A stretch of DNA of 64,000 nt, taken from Pycnococcus provasolii (lineage: Eukaryota; Chlorophyta; Pseudoscourfieldiophyceae; Pseudoscourfieldiales). A program made the translations under genes and the position numbers. The stretch spans positions 310,001-374,000 of the forward strand of contig CP150548.1 of NCBI GenBank assembly GCA_049487715.1, read 5' to 3'. Within the stretch, counting starts at the first letter, position 1; every line of letters starts with the position of its first letter. Shown here one piece after another: positions 46,579-55,335 of this stretch. Below the pieces are notes generated by a model that worked only from the letters and a program-made list of their open reading frames with translations, was not told the DNA's origin and ran no database searches.

Positions 46579-49500
46579 ATGTGGGCCAACGTGCACTTCC
46601 AGCACCCGTTCAACGCGGGCGACCTCACGCCGCGCTCGCCCGTGAGAAGCACGCACTCAAGCCACAGCTCCGCCGCGCCCGTCACGCCTCCGCCACCGAC
46701 GACGCCGCGCGAATTTGCAAGCCACTCGGCTATGCGGGCAGCCATAAGAGCGGGAACCGTCACGCCAGGGGAAGCCTCGCCAATTCCCATGTCAGGCGCG
46801 TCGACGCCGCGAACGCCACGGGCGCGAAGCCCGGAAAGAGGGACCCTGACCCTGCCGCCGTCCATCGCGCGAAAGGTGACGACGGAGGATATCGTCGACA
46901 TTCTGAGAGGCATCGCGGACCACATGCACACGCACAAAACGCGAACGCTCGACCTGTTCCGTACGTTCGACAAAGACAGAAGCGAGCGACTCAGCGTGCC
47001 GCAGCTTTGCCGACTGCTCCAGCACACGCTGAAGCGAGATGTGACTCTCGAGCAGGCGAGAATTGTCATGGTCGTTTTCCACCAGCACCAGCCAAGTGCA
47101 CCGCCTCTCAAGTTCACCGCGAAGGCGGGCGCGTCTGCAAAATACGAGGGCATCACGTTTCAGGAGTTTGTCACAGGACTGCGTGCGGTGGCACGCGACT
47201 TCCACTTCGTGTCCACACCAAGTCCTACAAAGATGACGCCAAATGCACTGAGGACGATATCGCGCCTGAGCGAGCTGACGGGATCCGCCGGCGACTTGAG
47301 AGAGGCGCTACGCGCTCTCAAGCGTGCGGGCGGTAACGTGAGCCCGAAACTCCTGCAAAATCGTGAGGCAAATTGGACGCGCACGCTCATGGAGGAGTGG
47401 CACTTCGTGGCGATGGCGGAGCGGCAAGCACGGTTCCGTGCGAATCGAGTTCATCAGGTGCTCACCACAAGTCGCCTCATGCGCATCGTGCGATCATGGC
47501 AAAGGCATGCCAGCACGTCCCGCACGCTCGACGCGGCATATCGCGGCCTCTTGCGATGGAGGAGAGAAAGAATGACCACGCGCGCCTTCCGACTCTGGCA
47601 TACCGTGACAGTGCGACTGTATCGAATGCACGCAGTGGTTGCATGGAGCACTAGGCTTGCGCGACGACAAGCCGATGCGAATGCACGAGTCCTGCTCTCG
47701 CACTGGATGGTGCAGGCCAGAGAAGGTAGAGCACAAAGGAAGTTGCGAGATTTGTCCTCAACCACGGAGATGCGCAAGGCACTTCTTGTTTGGGAAAGCA
47801 CCGGTCAAGGTGCCGCGGCTCGTGTCGAGGTATCATTCCTGCGGTGGCTCGCAGGCTCACGTGCGGCGCGACGTGCAAGGGCCGAGCATTCGGCACAAGA
47901 AGTGACAGAGCTCAAGGTGCGAGCGCACACGCATCGAGAGGAGCACCGCATTGCACGGCTTCGTCTACGTCACGCAGAGCGGCGCGCCAGACGTGGACAA
48001 GCGTTCTTTTCCTGGCTGGCAGCTGCGCGTCGGAATCGTGTGAATGTCGCCTCCTCATCCTCCGCAGCGGCAGCCGCGGACTGGGAGAGTGAGCGCGTAG
48101 AGCTCGCTGCATGTCTCAAGGAGGCTGAGGAAGAGCGTGAGAGTGCAATACGAGCGCTATCGTCGAAGCAAGACACGCAGACATCGCAGATTGCACGCCT
48201 CGGAGCTCAGCTCAAGGAGGCGGAGGCGCGGTATTCTGCGCTCGCGAAGGCGCAAGAGGAGGAGCGTGACGCTTTTGAAGCTACGATAGCCCGTCATGAG
48301 GCGCACGTCGCAGAGTCGGCTGCTAAGCTCGAGTCAGCAAGAGCAGAGCGAGACAGCCTCTCGGCTGACAAACACAGGCTCGAGCGGCGTGCTCGCGACG
48401 CTGCAGATGAGTCGGCAGTTGCGAGTGCCGCACAGGCGGCGGCAGACTCGGCGCACTCTGCCGAGCGAAGCGAGTTGCTTGCACAATTGGAGGAGCTGCG
48501 CAGCGATGCGGCGGCGCGTGAAGCCAAGCTTGCTGCGGCGGAGGCATCGCGCGACGCGATTACGAGACGAATGGATGACATCAAAGCTTCTTTGAGTCGC
48601 GCCGAGGCAACCACCGCGAGTGCGCGCGAGGCTCATGCTGCAGAAAAGGAGGACATGCAGGCGCACATTGATCACCTCGAACGCTCAGCCGAGGCGGCGG
48701 AGGCGGAGGCGCAGCGTCAGAAGCGTGCTCTTGAGACGAAACTAGAGCGTGAGAGGGAGGCGATGAATGCCAAACTTGATCGCGAAAGGGACGCACAAAA
48801 TACGGAAAAAGATGCCCATGTGGCAAGTCTTGAGCAAGCGCACGATACGACCGTCACACAAAAGGACGCTCTCTTGGCGAAGCTGCAGCGCGAGGTAGAA
48901 GCGATGGCTGCAAAGGCGGACCGCGAGAAAGATGCGTTGATCGCGGAAAAGGGTGCAGTAGAAGAGAAGCTGCAGCGCGAGGTAGAAGCGATGGCTGCAA
49001 AGGCGGACCGCGAGAAAGATGCGTTGATCGCGGAAAAGGGTGCAGTAGAAGAGAAGCTGCAGCGCGAGGTAGAAGCGATGGCTGCAAAGGCGGACCGCGA
49101 GAAAGACGCGTTGATCGCGGAAAAGGATGCAGTAGAAGAGAAGCTGCAGCGTGAGCTGGAGAGTATGAAGAATGTGCTGACAGGCGAGAAGAGCACGCTC
49201 GAGGAGAGGCTGCAGAGCGAGCTCGAGAGTGTCAGAGATGCACTGACGAAGGAGAAAAATGAGGTCGAGGAGAGGCTGCAGCGGACAGGAAAGGATGCGG
49301 CAGATGCCGCAAATCTTGCAGCGCTAAGCCGCGAGGAGCTGCAGGGTGCGCTGCAGAAGGAGAATACTGTGTTAGCGCACCGAGTTCAGAAGCTCAATCG
49401 CCACAGACTTCTGTGCGGCTTCTGGGTGTGGAAGCAAGCGGCGCAGCAGTCGCGTGTTGCTGCGGAGCGTATCGAGAGACAGGAGCGCGAGTATGAGCTC

Positions 49501-49983
49501 GAGGAGGAGCATGACGAACGCATCGACTCCGTTGTGGCGAAATTCGCACGTGTTCATAACATGCGCATGGCAATGATAATGCGCGTCTCGTTGATGCGCC
49601 TCTTCTACCGCTGGTCGAATATCGTTCACAGTAAGCGATGGTATGTCGAATCGGAGTCCGCATCGAGCACTGCTGACTCGCTGCGCTGCACCGTGCAATT
49701 CACGCGTGTACTGCTACGGAGCACGGTGCTCGAACGCGATGCGCGGGTGGCTGAGGCACGCCTCATACGGTCGATGCTAGAATGGCGCATGATGGCGCAG
49801 TATCAACGGATGCATCGCGAGAAAATGTTCGCTAAAGACAAGGGCTATGCGGCAATGGCGGTGCAAAGCAAGGCGGTGGACGCCATCTCGCTGCGCGGAT
49901 CCTTTATTGCGTGGCGTTTCGGCTCCATGTCGTCGACGTCGAATTACAAGCTTGCGCGCCTGATGTCTCACGTAAAAGCCTGA
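46579..49983 (+). CDS. EF-hand / Sfi1-like / long coiled-coil protein, basal-body candidate
   Basis: 1134 residues. The Ser/Thr/Pro-rich N-terminus (1-95) is followed by an EF-hand-like segment (LFRTFDKDRSERLSVPQLCR, with loop position 12 being Gln, so Ca2+ binding is doubtful). Repeats with Trp spacing typical of Sfi1 centrin-binding motifs follow (about 300-470: RAFRLWHTVTVRLYRMHAVV, LLSHWMVQAREGRAQRK, AFFSWLAAARRNR). A coiled coil of about 450 residues contains three near-identical 29-residue units, and more Trp repeats end the protein (LCGFWVWKQAAQQS, RLFYRWSNIVHSK). Sfi1 proteins scaffold centrin at basal bodies; this role is inference. Confidence 0.7.
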   Translation: MWANVHFQHPFNAGDLTPRSPVRSTHSSHSSAAPVTPPPPTTPREFASHSAMRAAIRAGTVTPGEASPIPMSGASTPRTPRARSPERGTLTLPPSIARKVTTEDIVDILRGIADHMHTHKTRTLDLFRTFDKDRSERLSVPQLCRLLQHTLKRDVTLEQARIVMVVFHQHQPSAPPLKFTAKAGASAKYEGITFQEFVTGLRAVARDFHFVSTPSPTKMTPNALRTISRLSELTGSAGDLREALRALKRAGGNVSPKLLQNREANWTRTLMEEWHFVAMAERQARFRANRVHQVLTTSRLMRIVRSWQRHASTSRTLDAAYRGLLRWRRERMTTRAFRLWHTVTVRLYRMHAVVAWSTRLARRQADANARVLLSHWMVQAREGRAQRKLRDLSSTTEMRKALLVWESTGQGAAARVEVSFLRWLAGSRAARRARAEHSAQEVTELKVRAHTHREEHRIARLRLRHAERRARRGQAFFSWLAAARRNRVNVASSSSAAAAADWESERVELAACLKEAEEERESAIRALSSKQDTQTSQIARLGAQLKEAEARYSALAKAQEEERDAFEATIARHEAHVAESAAKLESARAERDSLSADKHRLERRARDAADESAVASAAQAAADSAHSAERSELLAQLEELRSDAAAREAKLAAAEASRDAITRRMDDIKASLSRAEATTASAREAHAAEKEDMQAHIDHLERSAEAAEAEAQRQKRALETKLEREREAMNAKLDRERDAQNTEKDAHVASLEQAHDTTVTQKDALLAKLQREVEAMAAKADREKDALIAEKGAVEEKLQREVEAMAAKADREKDALIAEKGAVEEKLQREVEAMAAKADREKDALIAEKDAVEEKLQRELESMKNVLTGEKSTLEERLQSELESVRDALTKEKNEVEERLQRTGKDAADAANLAALSREELQGALQKENTVLAHRVQKLNRHRLLCGFWVWKQAAQQSRVAAERIERQEREYELEEEHDERIDSVVAKFARVHNMRMAMIMRVSLMRLFYRWSNIVHSKRWYVESESASSTADSLRCTVQFTRVLLRSTVLERDARVAEARLIRSMLEWRMMAQYQRMHREKMFAKDKGYAAMAVQSKAVDAISLRGSFIAWRFGSMSSTSNYKLARLMSHVKA
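48901..49161 (+). repeat. Three 87-bp coding tandem repeats
   Basis: GCGATGGCTGCAAAGGCGGA recurs at 48901, 48988 and 49075, with almost no base changes between units, inside the coiled-coil gene. Unit length is 29 residues. Confidence 0.9.
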
Positions 49984-50043
49984 GAGTGGGAAAGTTGTTG
50001 TTACTGTTGCAAACTGTTGTATGTTTTCCTGTTTTTTCTTTTC

Positions 50044-50757
50044 TTAGAATATCGCCTCCACCACGCGCCACTGTCCGTACTCGCGGCGCAGCAAGATGGT
50101 GACAGTTGGCTCACCTTGTATGTTTGCGTCCGGTCCCTTTCGCCACTCTGAACCCCTCGCTCCAATCTGCATTCCCTTGTATCCTGGAACGTCCGGTCCG
50201 AAGTGCGCGTCGTATGTCAGCTTGACTGTCTCCTCGTGCGGGAACGGAACTTCGCGATTTGGTGGAATTTCGATGGGCATGTCTTCCTGGGCTTTTGTAG
50301 CCTCCACAGCGGGCGGCTCCGCCTCGACAGTCTCTTCCGTTTCTGGCGCTGGTGCACCAGCCTGCTCCAGTTTTGCAGCTTCTTCCGCCTTCGCCTTCGC
50401 CTCCGCCTCCTCCTCGTACGCCGGCGCACCCTTTTTGTAGGTGTAGTACACGTCGTATTTGCGCACCTTATTTCTTCCCACGTACCACTGGTTCCCGTGG
50501 AACGGCCCCGACGTGTTTTCGTTCACGCGTCCTCCTGGCCACGCTCGGTTGATTGTCGCGAGCGTTGCGAGCCAGGTGTCCATGTCGTCGTTTCGCATGC
50601 TGTCGTAGAACGTGTTCGCCACCTCCTTGGCGGACATGTTTCTGGGAAGGATTTGCCTGACAGTCCATTGCGCGACGGGGTCGGCCGAAAGAGGGGGTAT
50701 GTACGCGGGCGAGTTGGCGTGCCAGCGGTGGCAGACGGTAGACGGGCGCAACGCCAT
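50044..50757 (-). CDS. Uncharacterised small protein with transit-like leader, possibly NTF2-like
   Basis: 237 residues from ATG 50757 (MALRPSTVCHRWH), giving a basic leader suited to an organelle. The middle reads SAKEVANTFYDSMRNDDMDT and WLATLATINRAWPGG, then an Ala/Glu-rich charged insert (about 120-175). The C-terminus TVTILLRREYGQWRVVEAIF has the strand-turn-strand look of the last strands of an NTF2-like fold. I do not recognise a named family. Converges with the Sfi1-like gene with 60 bp between stops. Confidence 0.6.
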   Translation of the reverse strand: MALRPSTVCHRWHANSPAYIPPLSADPVAQWTVRQILPRNMSAKEVANTFYDSMRNDDMDTWLATLATINRAWPGGRVNENTSGPFHGNQWYVGRNKVRKYDVYYTYKKGAPAYEEEAEAKAKAEEAAKLEQAGAPAPETEETVEAEPPAVEATKAQEDMPIEIPPNREVPFPHEETVKLTYDAHFGPDVPGYKGMQIGARGSEWRKGPDANIQGEPTVTILLRREYGQWRVVEAIF

Positions 50758-51550
50758 GGTTCGCAAGAAACACGCCACAGGGCGAGAGCGAGAGCGAGAA
50801 GGACGACGAGAAGGGCGGGCAGGGAGCTTGCAAGAGGGCTCTTGGCAAGCGGCCGGTTTCGCGGCCGGTTTCCTTCGGGGAATGCATTCCGCTCGCGGAA
50901 TGCATTCCCCGAATGACGCTGTACTGTATTGGCATCCTCTCCTGACAACAGCCTGAAGTGATCAAAGCTTTCCTGATGCCTGAATTCCTTCATATCCCAT
51001 GATGATGGGATGAACTCACTGGGCCGCGAACTCACTGGCACCTGGTCACGTTTTCGATGGGATGAACGGTCTGTCTTCCTGAATGAATGATTCAGGAAGG
51101 AAAACCTTGCTTTGGAAACCGGTCATTTACTCATTTTTGGTCTTTGAAGTGGGCACTTCATCCGTGTCTTTGAAGTGCCGCTAGCCCGCTAAGAATACCG
51201 GTAAGAATACCTATCTATAAAAGCTTTCCCGTACGGTGATCTTCGTGATATCGTCGTTTCGTGTTGTCACAAAGTTTCGTTACGGTTTGGGTCTGCGGGT
51301 GGTGGTGGGGACTCCTTTTTTACCTTTTTGGGGGTGCCTCTTTTTAGTACTGAGGAAGGGTGAGGGAGAGCAGAGACACCTTTGGTAAGGGACCTGACAC
51401 CTCGCAGCTGCGCAATCACGCCGAATCAAAGCGACATTGCGTCAAGTCAAGTCAAGTCAAGTCAAGTCAAGGCCGCTAAAGGTAAGGCTACTACCACACT
51501 GCATAATAACGTTACACGACGGGTTCCTGTGAACGCGCGCATCAATATCC
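50758..51550. other. Divergent intergenic region with perfect hairpin
   Basis: No gene seen. An 18-bp perfect inverted repeat lies at 50874-50913. TCAAG pentamers (about six, 51442-51471) and a GC-poor stretch (51180-51240) precede the PARG-like gene. Confidence 0.55.
50874..50913. repeat. Perfect 18-bp inverted repeat with 4-base loop
   Basis: Arms TTCGGGGAATGCATTCCG and CGGAATGCATTCCCCGAA around the loop CTCG. Each arm contains the smaller palindrome GGAATGCATTCC. It is 117 bp upstream of the minus-strand gene starting at 50757. Confidence 0.9.
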
Positions 51551-52687
51551 ATGGAGCGGTGGTTCGAGGAAGAGTTCGGATTCGCAGAGGCCAGCAACTG
51601 GGACGCCGTCACGAGCGCGTTCGACGTGGGCACCGCGCCAACGCTTGATGCCGCCGCCGGCGGTCTCAAAGGTAACGCACAGGCGGCAACACTGACGCCG
51701 CGGGCGGGCCCGCGCGCGGGAGTGGCGCTGCACGTCGGAGTGTTCGAGATGCCCACGCTCGCGGACTTGCGAGAGGCGGTGGACAACGAGGACAGCCCCA
51801 AGCCGTCGGAACTCGGCGGGGCGACATTCGAGAATGTCGCGGGACAAGTGCAGACCATCATCGCAGATCCCGCGAACGCAGGGGCCGTCTTCATGGTGGC
51901 GTCCCAGTTCAACTGCCTCGAAATGGTGGGTCCCGGCGAGACGCCCGAGAACGGAATCACGCAGTACTTCAGAGACCGCACGCAGGGCCCGGCGTGCGCA
52001 ATGGCGTGCCCCGCGGGCACGCTCTTCCGCAACTACTTCGTGAATGGCCGCGGGCAGCGCGGCGGGAGCGCGCGGCAGCTGGACAATAGCGGCCGGGTCG
52101 GTGCTCTGCTGCAGAATGAGGTAAAAGGATACTGGAAGATGCGCAACGGGTACCTGTTGCCGCCCACGCAGGACAAGATGCGCGAGCTTGCGGAGCGGCT
52201 GCGAGCGGAGACACAGACTACGGAGCATGCGCAGGGCGAGTTCGCAGTGGGAGTGCACTGGGAAACGCAGGTGAAGCGTCCTCGGAACGGGCGCGAGCCG
52301 CACCACGTGTGCCAGGTGTTCGCCTCTGCGCTTCCGCTGCAGTACGGGGGTGCCGGTCGTCGGGCGCAAGACTGGGAGCCACTGGGACGCATGGTGCAGC
52401 ATGCAGCGATGGAAAGCACGCTGCTTGTCGCGGCACTGCTCGCTTCCCGTCGGAAAGCGCGCGTCACGGTGTACCTCACTGCCCTCGGCTGCGGCGCATT
52501 CGGCAATCCCACGGACTGGTTCCTCGCCGCGTTTCACGCCTCGATGAAAAAGCTCGCGGCGCATCCGCTGGACGTGCGTTTGTTACACTACGGTTCGCTT
52601 CCTGCGGCGGGCAGCAGATGGACGGAGATGGGGACGACGTTACGCGCTCAGCAAGAGAGCACGAAACGAGTCCGTGCATCGTACTGA
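51551..52687 (+). CDS. PARG/macro-domain-like protein
   Basis: 378 residues. Conserved-looking blocks: VFMVASQFNCLEMVGPGETP, GITQYFRDRTQGPACAMACP, AGTLFRNYFVNGRGQRGG, and near the end VTVYLTALGCGAFGNPTDWF. The last resembles the GCGAFGN/GCGVFGN motif of PARG-type macro domains, and the first block resembles their substrate loop. Such proteins bind or hydrolyse ADP-ribose; the catalytic Glu pair of canonical PARG was not identified, so activity is uncertain. It has no signal peptide. Confidence 0.55.
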   Translation: MERWFEEEFGFAEASNWDAVTSAFDVGTAPTLDAAAGGLKGNAQAATLTPRAGPRAGVALHVGVFEMPTLADLREAVDNEDSPKPSELGGATFENVAGQVQTIIADPANAGAVFMVASQFNCLEMVGPGETPENGITQYFRDRTQGPACAMACPAGTLFRNYFVNGRGQRGGSARQLDNSGRVGALLQNEVKGYWKMRNGYLLPPTQDKMRELAERLRAETQTTEHAQGEFAVGVHWETQVKRPRNGREPHHVCQVFASALPLQYGGAGRRAQDWEPLGRMVQHAAMESTLLVAALLASRRKARVTVYLTALGCGAFGNPTDWFLAAFHASMKKLAAHPLDVRLLHYGSLPAAGSRWTEMGTTLRAQQESTKRVRASY

Positions 52688-52745
52688 AAAACTGAAAAAA
52701 TGTACCTTACTTTACGCCTTAAAACTTTACATAGACGACCTTACG

Positions 52746-52765
52746 TGACGTGACGTGACGTGACG
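52746..52765 (+). promoter_or_regulatory. TGACG pentamer array (TGACGTGA, UPRE-like) upstream of SEC61B
   Basis: Four consecutive TGACG units, giving TGACGTGA three times (52746, 52751, 52756), about 220-240 bp before the SEC61B start. TGACGTG[G/A] is the mammalian unfolded-protein-response element and TGACG is a plant bZIP core. It is also 59 bp after the stop of the PARG-like gene. Confidence 0.45.
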
Positions 52766-52773
52766 CGACGAAA

Positions 52774-52825
52774 CCTAGGGTTAGGGTTAGGGTTAGGGTT
52801 CGGGTTAGAGTTAGGGTTAGGGTTC
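52774..52825 (+). repeat. TTAGGG array upstream of SEC61B
   Basis: CTAGGGTTAGGGTTAGGGTT plus variant units (GGGTTCGGG, TTAGAGTTAGGG), 52 bp, about 160 bp before the SEC61B start. Confidence 0.85.
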
Positions 52826-52986
52826 GAAGGGAATCCGTTGTTAAGTTAGTCTCCGGGATCTCCTCTAATAACTCTCCGATGGAGGGAAAACCCAAGGGGG
52901 GGCGAAACCCTCCCTTTGTTGTTTGTTCTCGCCCCTCCCCTAGCCGCCACAGAGCACGTTCATTCTCTCCATCGAACGGGATCGGG

Positions 52987-53659
52987 ATGGGCAAGTCTGC
53001 TTCGCAAGCGTCGACGATCGTTCCGCGAGGAGGTGGTGGTGGTGGTGCTCCTGCCCCGCGACAGGCGGGGGGTCCGCCGCCCGGATCGCAAGGCGCACTC
53101 CGCCGACGAGCAGGGGGTGGACCAAGTACGTGGCGTTTTTTGGTTTGTGGGCGGGCTGCTTTTCGGTGCTTGTTCTTGTCTTTGGCTTGTGGTCGGTTGT
53201 GTTTCGTGTGCGGCTGTGTTTAGGCCGCAGCTTGATCTCGTTTAGGAACAGATAAAGTCGGTTTTCCGTGTTTGTGAACTATTTGCGTGTTTGGTGGTGT
53301 GTGGCGATCGTATCGTGTCGTCAGGATGATTGCACACGTGTCGCTGCGACACGTGTTGGTAAGAAAGGGGTCAACGGAACGTGGAAGGTGGCGATGACCA
53401 CGTGAAACGCGCACCAGCTAACAACAATCACGCACCCACCTCCAAAACGCTAACGTTTACTGCAGCAACGCGATCGCAGAGTGGTGGTGGCGGTGGCGGG
53501 CAGATGAGCGGCGGCATGCTTCGCTTCTACACAGACGACGCGCCGGGTCTGAAGATCACGCCGCTCGTCGTGCTCGTGATGAGCCTCGGTTTCGTCGGTT
53601 TCGTCACGCTGCTGCACATTTGGGGCAAGCTGCGTGGCATGGGACGTAGCTCGAGCTAA
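52987..53659 (+). CDS. SEC61B: Sec61 translocon subunit beta (two exons)
   Basis: Exon 1 is 52987-53125 and exon 2 is 53466-53659, giving 110 residues. The intron is 340 bp, with donor GTACGT and acceptor TGCAG. Exon 1 encodes the polar N-terminus ([20 protein letters not shown], ending RRRAGGGP). Exon 2 has the family core [20 protein letters not shown] followed by [20 protein letters not shown], the tail anchor. The A of the last exon-1 codon joins CA of exon 2 to keep the frame. Sec61 beta is part of the ER protein channel and works with RAMP4, also in this window. Confidence 0.95.
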
Positions 53660-53772
53660 GATGCCTGCACGAGCAAAGTCGTTTGCGCAGAAACAAAACA
53701 TAAAAAATTTGGTTTGCTTTTCCAGTAAATAAAAGAGAGAGTGTTTGCAAAAGTCATGAGGCACGTTACTTC

Positions 53773-54570
53773 TTAGCCTTTCTGATGTGTCGCACTTTCA
53801 AGTTTCTTTGCTGCAGCCTGCTGCTGCTGTCTTTGCTGCGCCGCGGCGAAGCGACGGTAATCGCCCGCCACCTCGCGTATGAGCTGCTGCTGCAGCCTCT
53901 CCAGCACCGCCTCGAGTGCCTGCTCGGCCGCTTGCGCCATGCCTGGCACCATCTGTAGCATAGGTGGAACGTCTGCCCTAATGCTAAGTCTTGCCGTCCC
54001 GTCCAGGCTGCACGGCGCACTCGTCCCTGCGGCGGCTGTTGGCACGGTTGCGGTCAAGCCGCCCTCGAACACGAAGTTGACGTCGTCGTTGAGCGAGCGC
54101 AGTTCCGGCGGTAGACCGTCGATGCGGAATTGCTCGGAGCCCATGGTGAGGTTGGCGTGCGTGAGGTCCTCGTTTACCGTTGACGTCGCGCGCACGCCTA
54201 CGACAGGTTCGAAGTTGAGGAAGAGGAACGCCTGCGGGAGCATGCGCACTTCGTACTTCGCGTCGTGCGGTTGCGAGTTATCGTCAACGCGCCGTCCTCT
54301 TCCCTGCGGAAAGCACAGTCCGACGACGCGGTCTGGCGTTGCGAGGTAGGTCGCCATGGGCGCGCTCGGTATTTGCTGGACGGATAGTCGCATCGTCCGT
54401 TTCGCGGTGAACGTCTGCATGCCCATGATAATTTTGTTCGTCATCCGCCTTGATGACATTTGTAACCTCCTCCTGGGCACATGTTTTCTGTACGTGTTGT
54501 CCCTGTAAGAAGGAGGAGACATCACGCCACCAACCTCACGAAACGAAGAACCAAGCAAAGGTGGTGCCAT
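53773..54570 (-). CDS. DUF1997-family protein, probably plastid
   Basis: 265 residues from ATG 54570 (MAPPLLGSSFREVGG). After a basic leader (YRKHVPRRRLQMSSRRMTNK) the domain reads RLSVQQIPSAPMATYLATPD, KYEVRMLPQAFLFLNFEPVV, GVRAT and ends with a helix LERLQQQLIREVAGDYRRFA, the layout of DUF1997 proteins of cyanobacteria and plastids (strand - YLxxPxRV - Y.V.MxPLxFL - long helix - DYxxW). Function in the family is not well defined. A Gln/Ala-rich tail follows. Plastid targeting is inferred from family and leader. Confidence 0.7.
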   Translation of the reverse strand: MAPPLLGSSFREVGGVMSPPSYRDNTYRKHVPRRRLQMSSRRMTNKIIMGMQTFTAKRTMRLSVQQIPSAPMATYLATPDRVVGLCFPQGRGRRVDDNSQPHDAKYEVRMLPQAFLFLNFEPVVGVRATSTVNEDLTHANLTMGSEQFRIDGLPPELRSLNDDVNFVFEGGLTATVPTAAAGTSAPCSLDGTARLSIRADVPPMLQMVPGMAQAAEQALEAVLERLQQQLIREVAGDYRRFAAAQQRQQQQAAAKKLESATHQKG

Positions 54571-55004
54571 GGAACGAATCTTCAACGAGAATGAACCAAA
54601 TGGGTTGATATGCCCTTGCCCCAACCCTGCGGGCTCTGCGGCAGCTAGAGCTCTGCGGCAGAAGAGGCGAGAGATCGCGTTCGGATTTTTCCCCGCGGAT
54701 TCGGGTTTTGGGTTTCGGGTTTTGGGCACTGTACCCGTAAATTGGTTCATTAGTGTTCATTCTGTACGTGCGTGTTGTTGTTCTCCATCACGAGTACTGT
54801 GCTGTACCTATACTTGCTTTTCTTTCGTAGTGTGTTGTGTTGTGTTGTGTTGTGTTGTGTTGTGTTGTGTTGTGTTGTGTTGTTTGCGTTCCCTCTCTTA
54901 GCTACTGTTCGGTAGTTGTATCACGCACGCGTTACGATTAGGCGACTACTGCGATTACATAAAATACGCGTCTCATTTTCAGTTTTTCATAGTTCTCATC
55001 AGGC
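54571..55004. other. Intergenic with pentanucleotide TGTGT array
   Basis: No gene seen. TGTGT units (about ten) span 54831-54884. Confidence 0.55.
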
Positions 55005-55133
55005 ATGGCCGTCGCAGCCTCTACCGCCGTGCGCATCTCTGTACTGTCATTCTGCGTTGGCGTCGTGTGCGGAGGCGTGCTTTGGAACAAAACAAGGAAG
55101 GCTATCAAAAAGTGCGTGGAAAAGTACTTCTAA
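55005..55133 (+). CDS. 42-residue single-helix membrane microprotein candidate
   Basis: ATG at 55005 opens a frame encoding MAVAASTAVRISVLSFCVGV, a helix continuing VCGGVLW, and a basic tail NKTRKAIKKCVEKYF, then TAA. A short hydrophobic helix with positive charges after it suits a tail-anchored or organelle membrane peptide. TTCTCATCAG just before the ATG could be a splice acceptor or leader. It is too short to match a family by eye; small TOM-type subunits were considered but not matched. Confidence 0.42.
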   Translation: MAVAASTAVRISVLSFCVGVVCGGVLWNKTRKAIKKCVEKYF

Positions 55134-55335
55134 ACGTTTGTCATTTACTGTAACCTGTTGTATCACACATTCATATCTGTTGAAAACCCGAGTCCCAATC
55201 CGCTCGGGGGATAACTGGATCAGTCCCTCTCATGCAGGTTGTGATGTCGGCACGGCCGCTTTCGTTTGCGTGAGCACGAGTCCCTCGCTTTCTATCCTAC
55301 TCGCACACAAGGACGTGGTTTGCACAAGCGCAAGC

